64,000 nt of DNA, from contig JBEULE010000016.1 of NCBI GenBank assembly GCA_041287495.1, positions 50,747 to 114,746 of the forward strand, given 5' to 3'. The notes under the pieces are model-generated. The model searched no databases, had not been told where the DNA came from, and saw only the letters and a list, made by a program, of their open reading frames with translations. This stretch comes from JAOABC01 sp041287495. GTDB taxonomy: Bacteria; Aquificota; Aquificia; Aquificales; Hydrogenothermaceae. The stretch's first letter is position 1. Each line of letters starts with the position of its first letter. The translations under genes were made by a program, and so were the position numbers. Below are positions 36,347-46,161 of this stretch, in pieces.

Positions 36347-37912
36347 TTATAAAGTATTTCTGAATATACTGTCTTTTTCTTCGAGAGTGTTTAAAAGTTT
36401 TGTATCTATTGACCCATTTTTTAGCATATCGTGTAGGGTGTAGAAGTTAGAGATATGTTCTTTCAATCTTTTAGTAGCATACTCTTTTGCTGTTCCAGTT
36501 GTTATCAGAAAAGTCCAGTCACTACTTTCTGCCAAGAAAAGCTCCCTTTCCATCTGTTTTAAAACTCTCAAATCTATATCTGTAGGGTTATTTAGAGATT
36601 CTCTTAATGTTTTTAATGTAGCTTCCATATGGTGAAGATGTTTATAAACCCAGTCATTTCCTCCGTTTAACCAAACATCATAGTATCCTCTATCTCCCCA
36701 TGAAGAAGGAGAAGGTTTTATAACCTGATTTTCTGGATAGAGTTCAAGGTATTCAGAAGGTGTTATAGGTGTTATCTGCTTATGTTTGTATATCTCTTTA
36801 AATAGATGATAAAGAAAGTCAACACCTTCAAACCACCAATGCCCGAATAGCTCTGCATCGTAAGGAGAAACCATAAGAGGTAGTCTATCCATAAACTGAT
36901 TTAGGTATTCTGCCTGTTTCTCTCGGGAAAAATGAAAATGCTGAGCGTGTATCTTTGTTTTGTTATAAGCATTTTCCGGAATATATGGTTCTTTGTCTGC
37001 TAAATCCACATTTCCAGTTATTCTGTAATACTTTATACCTGTATAAACTCTAACGCCATCAGGACTTATATAATCTTTTATATACTCAAAATCAAGGTCA
37101 AAACCTATATCCCTGTAAAAATCTCTATAATCTGGGTCTCCTGGATATCCTTCTTTTGAACTCCAAACTTGTTTTGATGACTGTGGGTCTCTAGCAAAAG
37201 CTGCTACTTTTGAAGGTGTATAGACAGGAGCAAAAACACCATACTTAGGAAAAGGTTTACCATAAGTAAACCCATGAGAATCAAGGAAAAAATACTCTAT
37301 TCCATACTTTGCAAGTATAGAATCAAGTCCGTCGTAGTAAGCACATTCAGCTAGCCATATTCCTTTAGGGTCTTGTCCAAAGTGATGGTTATAGCTTCTT
37401 ACAGCCATATCTATCTGTCTTTCTACAGCTGATATATTTGGATTTAGCAATGGTAAAAATCCGTGGGTTGCATTACAGGTTATTATCTCTAAATTACCTT
37501 CTCTTTGGAAAAATCTATAACCGCTTAATATATCTCTGTTTAACCAATTTGTAAAAAATTCTTTAATCTGGTTTAAAATGTCGTTGTAAAAGTGGGCTAA
37601 TCTGTTGAAGGTAGGACTGTATTTTGTCCTGTTTATCTCTTTTTCAGTCAACTGTATAAGTTTATTAAGATGCCTTTCGTACTTATTTATCAGATACTCA
37701 TCTGATAGCATCTGGGCAAGTGGTGGTGTTATTGATGTTGTAAGTTTAAAGTCTATACCTTCTTCTTTAAGTTTTTTTAGTCTCATTAAAAGTGGTATAT
37801 ATGTCTCCGTTATAGCTTCAAATAGCCAATGTTCTTCAAGAAAAAATTCATACTCCGGATGTTTAACAAAAGGAAGATGTGAGTGTAAAACAAGCATCCA
37901 GTATCCTTTCAT
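36347..37912 (-). CDS. GH57 1,4-alpha-glucan branching enzyme
   Basis: The 521-residue enzyme starts with the GH57 motif LVLHSHLPFV. The likely nucleophile is Glu189 in WLAECAYYDG and the acid/base Asp352 in SPYDAELFGHWWFEG, followed by the C-terminal helical DUF1957 domain. The spacing fits thermophile GH57 branching enzymes rather than amylopullulanases, so it probably branches glycogen. It is the first gene of the leftward run to DUF502. Confidence 0.85.
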   Translation of the reverse strand: MKGYWMLVLHSHLPFVKHPEYEFFLEEHWLFEAITETYIPLLMRLKKLKEEGIDFKLTTSITPPLAQMLSDEYLINKYERHLNKLIQLTEKEINRTKYSPTFNRLAHFYNDILNQIKEFFTNWLNRDILSGYRFFQREGNLEIITCNATHGFLPLLNPNISAVERQIDMAVRSYNHHFGQDPKGIWLAECAYYDGLDSILAKYGIEYFFLDSHGFTYGKPFPKYGVFAPVYTPSKVAAFARDPQSSKQVWSSKEGYPGDPDYRDFYRDIGFDLDFEYIKDYISPDGVRVYTGIKYYRITGNVDLADKEPYIPENAYNKTKIHAQHFHFSREKQAEYLNQFMDRLPLMVSPYDAELFGHWWFEGVDFLYHLFKEIYKHKQITPITPSEYLELYPENQVIKPSPSSWGDRGYYDVWLNGGNDWVYKHLHHMEATLKTLRESLNNPTDIDLRVLKQMERELFLAESSDWTFLITTGTAKEYATKRLKEHISNFYTLHDMLKNGSIDTKLLNTLEEKDSIFRNTL

Positions 37913-37925
37913 AGTCTCCCCCTCT

Positions 37926-39191
37926 TTAGTTTAAACTTTTAATATATTCTATATCATAAAATCTCTCCTTTAACTCTTTTACAAAAAGAGCAGCATCTTT
38001 ACCGTTTATTATCCTGTGGTCAAAAGAGAAAACAATTTTCACATAATCTTCCTTCTCTACACCTATTGCTGCTATACCACTGTGATTATAAGGCATAATA
38101 GCATCAAACATATCAATACCAAACATTCCTAAATTTGATATACTGAATGTTCCCCCTTCAAAGTCTTCAGGATCAAATTTTCTATTTTGTGCTTTCTCCC
38201 TAAAAATTTGTAGCTGTTGTTGAATATCATTAAGGCTTTTATCTTCTATGTTCTTTATAACAGGAGAAAAAAGCTCTTCATCAATTGCTATTGCTACAGA
38301 TATATTACTTGATGGATAAATCCTATATTTTCCATTATCATAGTATATCCTAGTTCTGTAGTGATTCTGCATAACATCTCCAAAAACTTTAAGTATGTAT
38401 GTTGTTATGGTAAATCGCTTATTATCCATGATATGTTTAAGATAAATTGTTTCGTATATATGAAAAGTTGGGACAACAGCAGACTTTGATAGATGTTCTA
38501 TAAGTCTTCTCTGAAAAATAGATATATCTACAAGTTTATAGATATTATTCTTTTTTATATATCTGTATATATTCTCTTTTGAGAGATTACCTTGAAGGTC
38601 TGTGATTAGTTTATCAATATTAAGGTTATACTGTTTCAAATCTTCTAATGTATCTCTGTCTATATACTTAGAGTAAATATACTCTCTTACATCTTTTTCA
38701 TGTGCCGGAGATGGAATCTCTCCTTTCTCTTGTAGCTCTTTAAGAACAAGTCCGAAATCTGCTGAAAGTTTCTTTGCATAAGGTGATGCCAAAGCTCCTT
38801 TAGCTGTCTGGGTTTGTTCTTGTACTTTAGGAGGTTCTTCTGGTATTTCAGTAGTAATTTTCTCCTCAACTGTCTGGCTTTGTTCTTGCACTTTTGGGAT
38901 TTCTTTTGATATCTCACTGATATTTTTCTCTTCAGTTTTTACAGGTACCTCTTTTGTTATCTCCAAAATTGCTATAGGTTTCCCAACTTCTACTTCTTCT
39001 CCTTCTTCAACAAGAATCTTTTTTAAAATACCTTCTTTAAAAGTAGGGACTTCCTGAATAGCCTTCTCTGTTTCTATCTCGACAATTTGTTCATTCTTCT
39101 TAACGTAATCTCCTTCATTTTTTAACCATCTGACTATAACTCCTGTCTCCATTGTATCGGTTAATTTTGGCATTGTTATCTCATAATCCAT
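37926..39191 (-). CDS. dihydrolipoamide acyltransferase (E2) of a 2-oxoacid dehydrogenase
   Basis: The 421-residue protein has an N-terminal lipoyl domain with lipoyl-lysine Lys43 in EIETEKAIQEV, a Glu/Gln/Thr-rich linker containing near-duplicate segments (VQEQSQTVEE and VQEQTQTAKG), a peripheral-subunit-binding domain (ASPYAKKLSADFG), and the catalytic acyltransferase domain. Its active-site motif reads DHRIINGK, with Asn where DHxxxDG has Asp. It overlaps the E1beta gene by 11 bases. Confidence 0.88.
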   Translation of the reverse strand: MDYEITMPKLTDTMETGVIVRWLKNEGDYVKKNEQIVEIETEKAIQEVPTFKEGILKKILVEEGEEVEVGKPIAILEITKEVPVKTEEKNISEISKEIPKVQEQSQTVEEKITTEIPEEPPKVQEQTQTAKGALASPYAKKLSADFGLVLKELQEKGEIPSPAHEKDVREYIYSKYIDRDTLEDLKQYNLNIDKLITDLQGNLSKENIYRYIKKNNIYKLVDISIFQRRLIEHLSKSAVVPTFHIYETIYLKHIMDNKRFTITTYILKVFGDVMQNHYRTRIYYDNGKYRIYPSSNISVAIAIDEELFSPVIKNIEDKSLNDIQQQLQIFREKAQNRKFDPEDFEGGTFSISNLGMFGIDMFDAIMPYNHSGIAAIGVEKEDYVKIVFSFDHRIINGKDAALFVKELKERFYDIEYIKSLN

Positions 39192-40158
39192 GTTCCCTTC
39201 CCCAATTTATTATTTTGGTGGCTATCTTGTCAGGAGTAGGTATAGAGAAAAGTTCAAGGTTTCTGTTGTATGAAATTGGTGTATCCTCAGCCGTAATTCT
39301 AAGAGGTGGTCCATCAAGGTAGTAGAAGCAGTTTTCCATGACTTTTGTGATTATCTCTGAAGTGAAACTACCTGTTTTTGGCTCCTCTGAAACTACAACT
39401 AACCTCTTTGTTTTTTTAACTGACTCATAAACTAAATCAAGATTCAGAGGACTTAAAGAAGTAAGTTCAATAACTTCAACAGTTATACCTAAAACTTTTT
39501 CAACTTCTTTAACTGCCTGTAAGGAATCATGTAACATCTTTAGATATGACACTAAGGTTATGTTCTCTCCATTTTTTATGACTCTCTGTTTAGTTATATC
39601 AAAGTTATCAATCTCATAAAATGGAAAATCCTGAGAATAAAGTAGAATATGCTCTAAAAATATAACAGGGTCATCTGAAAGTATTGCCTGTTTTAATCCA
39701 TAGTAAGCTGTTATACTATCAGAAGCAGTAAATACTTTAAGACCAGGAATAGAAGCAAAAATCCTCTCAAAAGATTGAGAGTGCTGGGCTGCAAGCTGTT
39801 TTGCCACTCCTTGAGGCATTCTTATTGTTAAAGGAATACATAGGTCTCCACCGCTCATATATCTTATTTTTGCAAGATGGTTTACAATCTGATCGTATGC
39901 AAGTAAAGAAAAGTTTGAGGTCATTATCTCTGCTATCGGGCGAAGTCCTCCAAGAGCCATACCAATGGCATTACCTACTATTGAGTTTTCTGCTATCGGT
40001 GTATCTATAACCCTTTTCTCCCCGTACTTTGCAAATAATCCATCTGTAACTCTATAGTTTCCTCCGTAGAATCCTATATCTTCCCCAAGAAGGACAATCG
40101 TATCATCTATCTCCATTAAATCATCCATAGCTTTTTTTAGAGCATCTCTGTATAACAT
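39181..40158 (-). CDS. 2-oxoacid dehydrogenase E1 beta subunit (pyruvate type)
   Basis: The 325-residue protein has GEDIGFYGGNYRVTDGL, DTPIAENSIVGNAIGMALGG and RMPQGV, the family's thiamine diphosphate and interface motifs. It forms the heterotetrameric E1 with the alpha subunit encoded three bases upstream. Confidence 0.9.
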   Translation of the reverse strand: MLYRDALKKAMDDLMEIDDTIVLLGEDIGFYGGNYRVTDGLFAKYGEKRVIDTPIAENSIVGNAIGMALGGLRPIAEIMTSNFSLLAYDQIVNHLAKIRYMSGGDLCIPLTIRMPQGVAKQLAAQHSQSFERIFASIPGLKVFTASDSITAYYGLKQAILSDDPVIFLEHILLYSQDFPFYEIDNFDITKQRVIKNGENITLVSYLKMLHDSLQAVKEVEKVLGITVEVIELTSLSPLNLDLVYESVKKTKRLVVVSEEPKTGSFTSEIITKVMENCFYYLDGPPLRITAEDTPISYNRNLELFSIPTPDKIATKIINWGREHGL

Positions 40159-40161
40159 CTC

Positions 40162-41115
40162 TCAATCCTCACAGAATATATCTTTATAAAGTTCTTCTAA
40201 ATCCGGTTCCTTAGAGTTTATAGCAAACTCTACAGCTTCCTCTATTTCCATCTCAACCTTCTTATCAACCTCTTCTACGAACTCCTTCGTTAATAAACCT
40301 TCTTTTAGGGCTTTCTTTAACAAGTTATCAATCGGGTCTCTCTCTTGAGCCAATTTTAACTCTCTGGCAGACCTATAATCTCCACTATCACTCATAGAGT
40401 GAGGTTCGTATCTGTATGTCAATGCCTCTATAAAGTAAGGTTTTCCCTCCTGTTGAATATACTCTTTTGCTAAAGAAACTGCTTTATATACTTCAAAGAC
40501 ATCCATACCATCTACTTGAACTGCTGGCATATAATCCTTAGCTTTTTTATAGAGGTCTTTAAAGGCAGAGACTCTGTCTATCCTAGTTCCTATTGCATAG
40601 TTGTTATTCTCACAGAAAAATAGAAGTGGAACCTGATAAACAGCTGCCAAATTCAAAGATTCATAAAAATTTCCGGAGTTTGTAGCTCCATCTCCAAAAG
40701 CTACCATAACACCATCGGATTTACCAAGATACTTTTTAGCATAGGCAAGCCCAACAGCATGGGGAATATGGGCTCCTACTATAGCATTTCCACCATAAAA
40801 GTTAAAACTTGAGCTATAAAAATGCATAGATCCACCTTTTCCTTTTGATATACCGGTTATTTTTCCAAAAAGCTCAGCCATTAAAAACTTAGTAGGTATA
40901 CCTCTTGCAATAGCATATACATGGTCTCGGTAATGGACAAAAAACTCTCCATTTCCAAATCCAAGGATAGCACCTACGTGAGTCCCCTCCTCTCCGATGG
41001 CAAGATGCAAAAAACCTCCTATATTACCTTTCATATACTCCTCTTTTGCCCTAAGTTCAAACTCCCTTCCAAGTTTCATGTAGTAATAAAATTTTTCAGC
41101 TAATGATTTGTTCAT
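40162..41115 (-). CDS. 2-oxoacid dehydrogenase E1 alpha subunit (pyruvate type)
   Basis: The protein of about 317 residues carries the ThDP motif from GDGATNSGNFYE to FFCENN and the phosphorylation-loop region YRYEPHSMSDSGDYR. The substrate could be pyruvate, acetoin or a branched-chain acid; pyruvate-type features (SKGKGGSMHFYSS) dominate. The ATG at 41115 has a GGAG site eight bases upstream, and the longer reading frame would overlap the efflux gene. No lipoamide dehydrogenase gene follows. Confidence 0.88.
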   Translation of the reverse strand: MNKSLAEKFYYYMKLGREFELRAKEEYMKGNIGGFLHLAIGEEGTHVGAILGFGNGEFFVHYRDHVYAIARGIPTKFLMAELFGKITGISKGKGGSMHFYSSSFNFYGGNAIVGAHIPHAVGLAYAKKYLGKSDGVMVAFGDGATNSGNFYESLNLAAVYQVPLLFFCENNNYAIGTRIDRVSAFKDLYKKAKDYMPAVQVDGMDVFEVYKAVSLAKEYIQQEGKPYFIEALTYRYEPHSMSDSGDYRSARELKLAQERDPIDNLLKKALKEGLLTKEFVEEVDKKVEMEIEEAVEFAINSKEPDLEELYKDIFCED

Positions 41116-41149
41116 CTTTTTCTCCGTTATATTTATGACTATTTTAAAT

Positions 41150-44100
41150 TTAACTTTGATTTTTGCTAAAATCAACATTCTTATTAAATAATCTGTAAAC
41201 GATAGGTAAAACTATGAGTGTAAGTAAGGTTGATGTAAATATACCACCAACTACCACAACTGCTATTGGTTTTTGGACTTCTGAGCCAATATCTGAAGTC
41301 AGTAGAATAGGTATAAGTCCTAAGGATGAAGCTGTAGCTGTTATCAGAATAGGTCTTAATCTTAATCTTGTGGCTTTCTCAATAGCATCATCTAAACTTA
41401 ATCCAGATTCCAAAAGTTGTCTTATGTAGGATATTAAAACTACACCATTTAGTGTTGCTATACCAAAAACAGCTATAAATCCTATAGAAGCTGGGACAGA
41501 TAGATTAAATCCGGATATGTATAGAGCTAATATACCTCCAATAGTTGCAAATGGAACATTAAGCATAACTATCAGTGCATCTTTAACAGAGTTATAGTTT
41601 ATAAATAGAAGTATAAATATCAGAAGTATAGCTATAGGAACTATTATAGATAGCTTTTTCATAGCTCTCTGTTGGTTTTCAAACTGACCTCCAAACTCTA
41701 TATAGTAACCCTGTGGAAGTTTTATCTGACTGTCTATCTTTTGTTTTATATCATTTACAAAACCTCCAAGGTCTCTTCCCTGTAAGTTAGACTGAACAAG
41801 GGCAAATCTCTGTCCATTTTCGTGTCTTATCTCTGCAAAACCTTTTGTAATCTCTATATCTGCAACCTGCCAGAGGGCAAGTACATATCCATCTTTCGTT
41901 TTAAATGTTAGATTTTTTAATTTATTTACATCATTTATAACATCATCCGGTAATCTAACCACCACAGGAAAAGTTATCAATCCCTCCTTCACAATGTTTA
42001 TTTCCTCTGACGCAAAGTAATTTCTAATCACAGAAAACAGGTCTTCTACTGTTAAGTTATATCTTGAGAGTATATCTTTCTTTGGAGTTATCTTAAGTTG
42101 AAGTTTTCCACTCTGGGCTTCTGCCTCTACATCTACAGCTCCCGGTGTGTTTTTTATCAGATCTTCAATCTTGTAGGCTATCTCATTTATCTTGTAAAGG
42201 TCATCTCCAAAGATCTTTACAGCTACTGTAGATTTTACTCCGGATAGTAGCTCATCTATTCTCATCTGTATAGGTTGTGTAAAACTGAAAGATACACCTG
42301 GCAGAGCCGTTATCTTTTCTCTTATCTTTTCTTCTAACTCCTGTCTTGTTTTAAAATTTTTCCATTGACTGTATGGTTTTAAGACTATAAAAGTTTCTAT
42401 GTAGTATAAATCTTCTGGCTCTCCTTTTTCTGTTCTTCCTATGTTTGAGAATGCATACTCAACCTCTTCAAACTTTTGGGCTTGCTCTTCAATAAAAAAG
42501 GCAACCTCTTTTGCCTGATTTAGGTTAACATTAGGGTCTAAGAAACTTTTTACAAGGATACCTCCTTCATCAAGTGTAGGAGCAAACTCTGTTCCTATCC
42601 TTGATAGTAGAAACAGAGAAAATATAAATAAAGATACCACGGAGATGATAACAGCTTTTCCGTGTTTTAATGCTTTGTTTAATATTTTATGATAATAACT
42701 ATTTATCAGTTTTATAAATCTCGGCTCTTCTTCTTTAGACGGTTTAAGTAAAAAGTAAGATAAAACTGGCATAAACATAAAAGCAACAAACAGAGATGAT
42801 AAAAGAGCAAATATTATAGTTAGAGCCAAAGGTTTAAAATATTTTCCTTCTACAGATTCAAAGCTAAAGATAGGTAAGAAAACTATTACTATTATCATAA
42901 TTGCAAAAAATACAGGTTTAAAAACTTCTCTTACAGATGCCTGTATGATATGCATCTTATCAGCACCCGGATTGCGGGAAAAATTTCTGTAAATATTTTC
43001 TATTACTACAACTGTTGCATCTGCAAACAGTCCTATACCTATGGCAAGTCCTGCTAAGGACATCAGATTTCCACTTAATCCAGCTCCTTTCATAAAGATA
43101 AAAGCCGTAAGTAAAGTAATTGGAATAGAGAGAATAGTCACAAAAGCTGCCCTTACATTTCCTAGATAGATAAACATAGCTATGGCAACAAGAACTATAC
43201 CTTCTATGAGAGCTTTCTGTATTGTATGGATAGCTTTCTCTGTCAAATAGGATTGGTCATAAAGAATTTCAAACTTTACATCTTCCGGAAGTATCTTTTT
43301 TATGCTCTCTATCTTATTTTTTAGATTTTTTACAACCTCCCTTGTATTCGTGAAAACCCTCTTTAAAACTATATTTCCTTGGACTTCTTTATCATTTAGT
43401 GTAAAAGCACCTCTTCTATTTGGAAGCTCTCCATCTTCTACTGTAGCAACATCTTTTATTTTAATTACAAAGCCATCACTTTCTTTTACTGGAGTATTAA
43501 GTATAGAGTTTATATCTGTGTAATATCCAACCCCTCTAACTATCAAATCTCCTTCTGGAGTTTTTGAATATCCACCTCCGGCAACTGCTGAAAAATTTTT
43601 TATTGCATTAACCACTTCTGTAAAATCTACGTTGTAGTATAGCAGTTTATCAGGGTCTGGTCTAACTACAAAAGCTCTATCCGGTCCCCATTGAACTATA
43701 TCTTCTACCCCCTCTACAGATTTTATAAGAGGCTTTATCTTCCATTCCTGAATAGTTTTTAGCTCTGTAAGTGGTCTTTTGTCAGATGTAAGGGCATATA
43801 TCATAACATTTCCTAATCCGGATGTATTTGGTCCCATAACTGGGTTATATCCTGCCGGAAGATAGCTTTTAGCATTCGCCAACTTCTCCATAACAAGTTC
43901 TCTGGCAAAGTATATATCTGTTCCATCTTTAAAGAAAACAGATATATAAGAGAGTCCCGGAATAGAAACACTTCGGACAATAGTAACATCTTTAGTACCA
44001 CCCATAAAAGCCTCTATTCTTCTTGTTATCAATGTTTCAACCTCTTCTGCAGAAAGTCCCGGAGCTTCTGTGTATATATTTACCTGAACAGGAGTTGGGT

Positions 44101-44209
44101 CAGGGAGTGTATCTATAGGTAAAGTTCTATAAGAGTAATATCCTAATGAGATAACGATAAAAAGTAGAAACAAAACGATAAATCTATACCTTAAAACCAT
44201 AGCAACCAT
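41150..44209 (-). CDS. CusA/CzcA-family heavy-metal RND efflux pump
   Basis: The 1,019-residue inner-membrane protein has the duplicated 12-helix RND layout with two large periplasmic loops. The TM4 proton-relay segment reads GIGLFADATVVVIENIYRN, with one Asp as in the CusA (Cu/Ag) type rather than the two-Asp CzcA type. That suggests monovalent metals, but the methionine relay cannot be assigned with confidence. It lies two bases after the adaptor gene and overlaps the region upstream of E1 alpha. Confidence 0.88.
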   Translation of the reverse strand: MVAMVLRYRFIVLFLLFIVISLGYYSYRTLPIDTLPDPTPVQVNIYTEAPGLSAEEVETLITRRIEAFMGGTKDVTIVRSVSIPGLSYISVFFKDGTDIYFARELVMEKLANAKSYLPAGYNPVMGPNTSGLGNVMIYALTSDKRPLTELKTIQEWKIKPLIKSVEGVEDIVQWGPDRAFVVRPDPDKLLYYNVDFTEVVNAIKNFSAVAGGGYSKTPEGDLIVRGVGYYTDINSILNTPVKESDGFVIKIKDVATVEDGELPNRRGAFTLNDKEVQGNIVLKRVFTNTREVVKNLKNKIESIKKILPEDVKFEILYDQSYLTEKAIHTIQKALIEGIVLVAIAMFIYLGNVRAAFVTILSIPITLLTAFIFMKGAGLSGNLMSLAGLAIGIGLFADATVVVIENIYRNFSRNPGADKMHIIQASVREVFKPVFFAIMIIVIVFLPIFSFESVEGKYFKPLALTIIFALLSSLFVAFMFMPVLSYFLLKPSKEEEPRFIKLINSYYHKILNKALKHGKAVIISVVSLFIFSLFLLSRIGTEFAPTLDEGGILVKSFLDPNVNLNQAKEVAFFIEEQAQKFEEVEYAFSNIGRTEKGEPEDLYYIETFIVLKPYSQWKNFKTRQELEEKIREKITALPGVSFSFTQPIQMRIDELLSGVKSTVAVKIFGDDLYKINEIAYKIEDLIKNTPGAVDVEAEAQSGKLQLKITPKKDILSRYNLTVEDLFSVIRNYFASEEINIVKEGLITFPVVVRLPDDVINDVNKLKNLTFKTKDGYVLALWQVADIEITKGFAEIRHENGQRFALVQSNLQGRDLGGFVNDIKQKIDSQIKLPQGYYIEFGGQFENQQRAMKKLSIIVPIAILLIFILLFINYNSVKDALIVMLNVPFATIGGILALYISGFNLSVPASIGFIAVFGIATLNGVVLISYIRQLLESGLSLDDAIEKATRLRLRPILITATASSLGLIPILLTSDIGSEVQKPIAVVVVGGIFTSTLLTLIVLPIVYRLFNKNVDFSKNQS

Positions 44210-44211
44210 AC

Positions 44212-45258
44212 TTACTCACCTCTTCCAAACATCTTAGCTTTAAGAAATATCACACCATCAATGAAAATCTCTTCTCCTTCCTTAAGTCCGGATATAACCT
44301 TAACGTCATCATTAAATTTTTTACCCAACTTAACTTCCCTCAAAACAGCTTTGGAAGACTGTTTAACAAACACAAAATTTTTACCATTATGATTGACAAC
44401 TGCTGAATAAGGTATAACCAGTCCTTTTTCAGATGATATCGGTATCTCTACATTTACATACATATTAGGTTTTATAACTTCTCCCGGGTTATAAACCTCA
44501 ACCCTAACTAAATTTCTCGAAGTTTTTGGGTCTATCTCCTGATTAATAAGGGTTATTTTACCTTCTACCTTTTTACCTTCCGGATTTATAACATTAGCTT
44601 TTTGACCTACTTTTATAAATTGGGTATCTTCAAAGGGAACCATAGCTTCAACCCATAAGATTCTGCGGGAGTAAATTCTCATAATACTGTTTCCTATAGT
44701 TACAGGCATACCATTTATAGCTTTAGATTCTGCTACAAAGCCATCTACCTTACTTCTTAATATTATTGAGTTTCCTTCTATCTCTCCATAGGACTTTAAA
44801 GCTTTGATTAATGCATTTAACTCTCCTTTTGCCTTTTCATACTCTATCTTTGCACTATAAAATCTACTATATGGAATAACTTCCTCTCTATACAACATCT
44901 CTTCTCTTTGAAGTACATCCTGTGCAGTCTTTAATCTCACCTTTGCCATCAGGATGTTTGATTGTATACTTGCAATCTGAGGCGAGTAAATTTTTACAAC
45001 AACATCACCCTTTTTAAGAATATCACCTTGCTTTACAAACACTTTTTCAATAATTCCATCAACAGGAGAAGACACTTCAAAGCTTAAAGTTGGATTTTCT
45101 ACTACTTTTGCTTGATATGTTTTTGTCCAAACCTCCTGTGTATTTCTAACTTTTAAGGTTTTTAAATTGAGCTTTACTTCTACATCCTTTGTAAGAACTA
45201 TCTCCTGACTGTATAAATTACTAAATAAGAATAATACAAATAAAATCACAAATCTCAT
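44212..45258 (-). CDS. periplasmic adaptor (CusB/HlyD-type) of the metal efflux pump
   Basis: This 348-residue protein has a signal peptide of about 17 residues, then a biotinyl-lipoyl-like domain split by a helical hairpin (GIIEKVFVKQGDILKKGDVVVKI), a beta-barrel domain and a membrane-proximal domain, as in membrane fusion proteins. It connects the RND pump to an outer-membrane channel. No TolC gene is in the operon. Confidence 0.88.
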   Translation of the reverse strand: MRFVILFVLFLFSNLYSQEIVLTKDVEVKLNLKTLKVRNTQEVWTKTYQAKVVENPTLSFEVSSPVDGIIEKVFVKQGDILKKGDVVVKIYSPQIASIQSNILMAKVRLKTAQDVLQREEMLYREEVIPYSRFYSAKIEYEKAKGELNALIKALKSYGEIEGNSIILRSKVDGFVAESKAINGMPVTIGNSIMRIYSRRILWVEAMVPFEDTQFIKVGQKANVINPEGKKVEGKITLINQEIDPKTSRNLVRVEVYNPGEVIKPNMYVNVEIPISSEKGLVIPYSAVVNHNGKNFVFVKQSSKAVLREVKLGKKFNDDVKVISGLKEGEEIFIDGVIFLKAKMFGRGE

Positions 45259-45298
45259 AGTTTTACCTCCAAATTTTTGATTTTAAAATATATAGGTT

Positions 45299-45610
45299 TC
45301 ATACAGATATACGGGGAGGTTTAAATATATAATAGATATACTCAGACTTAATTCTCTGAGAAAAATAGACAAAGAAGCCACTAAGAATCTGACTTTGCTT
45401 TAAAATTAACAACGGTCTAAAATCAATATAAGGCATATGTAAATCGCTGTGTATTTCGGATATACGATTTTCTCCGGACTTATCTGTAGTTGATTCTTGT
45501 AAAGCCACAATTTCTATTTTATTTGCTTCTTTTGACATAGAAAGTAAGTAATCATGAAAAACATTAAAAAGAAGGCCAAAAAGTAATATATAAGCAATAA
45601 AACGTCTCAT
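45299..45610 (-). CDS. small exported protein heading the metal efflux operon
   Basis: The 103-residue protein has an N-terminal hydrophobic segment after MRRF, then a hydrophilic part with scattered His and Asp, a second hydrophobic region and the tail FKPPRISV. Small secreted proteins in the same place (for example CzcI) occur in metal-RND operons, but I see no convincing family match. It lies 40 bases before the adaptor gene and one base after the lipoprotein. Confidence 0.5.
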   Translation of the reverse strand: MRRFIAYILLFGLLFNVFHDYLLSMSKEANKIEIVALQESTTDKSGENRISEIHSDLHMPYIDFRPLLILKQSQILSGFFVYFSQRIKSEYIYYIFKPPRISV

Positions 45611-45611
45611 C

Positions 45612-46019
45612 TTACCTTGTAAGTAATATTTTTAGATAAGTGTTCGTTATCCCATAGCTTATCTTAATAACTATCATCTGTCCTTCTTTAGAGTAAGCAA
45701 GGACTGCATCTCTTCCAATGGTTGCAGACTCTTTTTTCCATCCTTCTTTTTGCATATTTGTATCAAAGAATTTTACTAAATCCTGTATAAATCCTTCACC
45801 TTTATAAAGTAGGTAAGCACGGTAAACCTGACCGTTTTCGTATATAAATGATTCAGATTCAATAAGGTAAAAGTTTGAAGGAACTATAAAGTTGTAATCT
45901 CCCTTTCTTTCCTGTTTAGCAACAAAGTTAACCGGAGCATTTGGCTGTATAACTATCTCATTTGAAGCACACCCAAAGAGAAAGACACCTGTTAAAGCTG
46001 TTAGTAAAATCTTCTTCAT
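45612..46019 (-). CDS. predicted lipoprotein of unknown function
   Basis: This protein of 135 residues starts MKKILLTALTGVFLFGC, with a lipobox LFGC placing the lipidated cysteine at residue 17. The mature part has a mixed alpha/beta pattern, including VKFFDTNMQKEGWKKES, which resembles small outer-membrane lipoproteins in other Aquificota and Campylobacterota. An in-frame TTG at 46034 would add five residues. It begins the operon that continues to the efflux genes. Confidence 0.6.
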   Translation of the reverse strand: MKKILLTALTGVFLFGCASNEIVIQPNAPVNFVAKQERKGDYNFIVPSNFYLIESESFIYENGQVYRAYLLYKGEGFIQDLVKFFDTNMQKEGWKKESATIGRDAVLAYSKEGQMIVIKISYGITNTYLKILLTR

Positions 46020-46089
46020 CACTTTACCACACAAATAAAAAAAGCTTTCAATTAATTATATCACATAATTTATAAAAATTTTATAAATA

Positions 46090-46118
46090 AAAATAGCGAC
46101 AAAAAAGTAAAATAGTGA
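46090..46118 (+). repeat. two direct repeats AAAATAGYGA upstream of sbtA
   Basis: AAAATAGCGA (46090-46099) and AAAATAGTGA (46109-46118) differ at one base and start 19 bases apart, about 45-70 bases before the sbtA start. They could be a binding site for a regulator or chance in AT-rich DNA. Confidence 0.3.
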
Positions 46119-46161
46119 TCAAATAAAAGATGTTAAAGTTTTTAAAGGAGAGATATATAAA

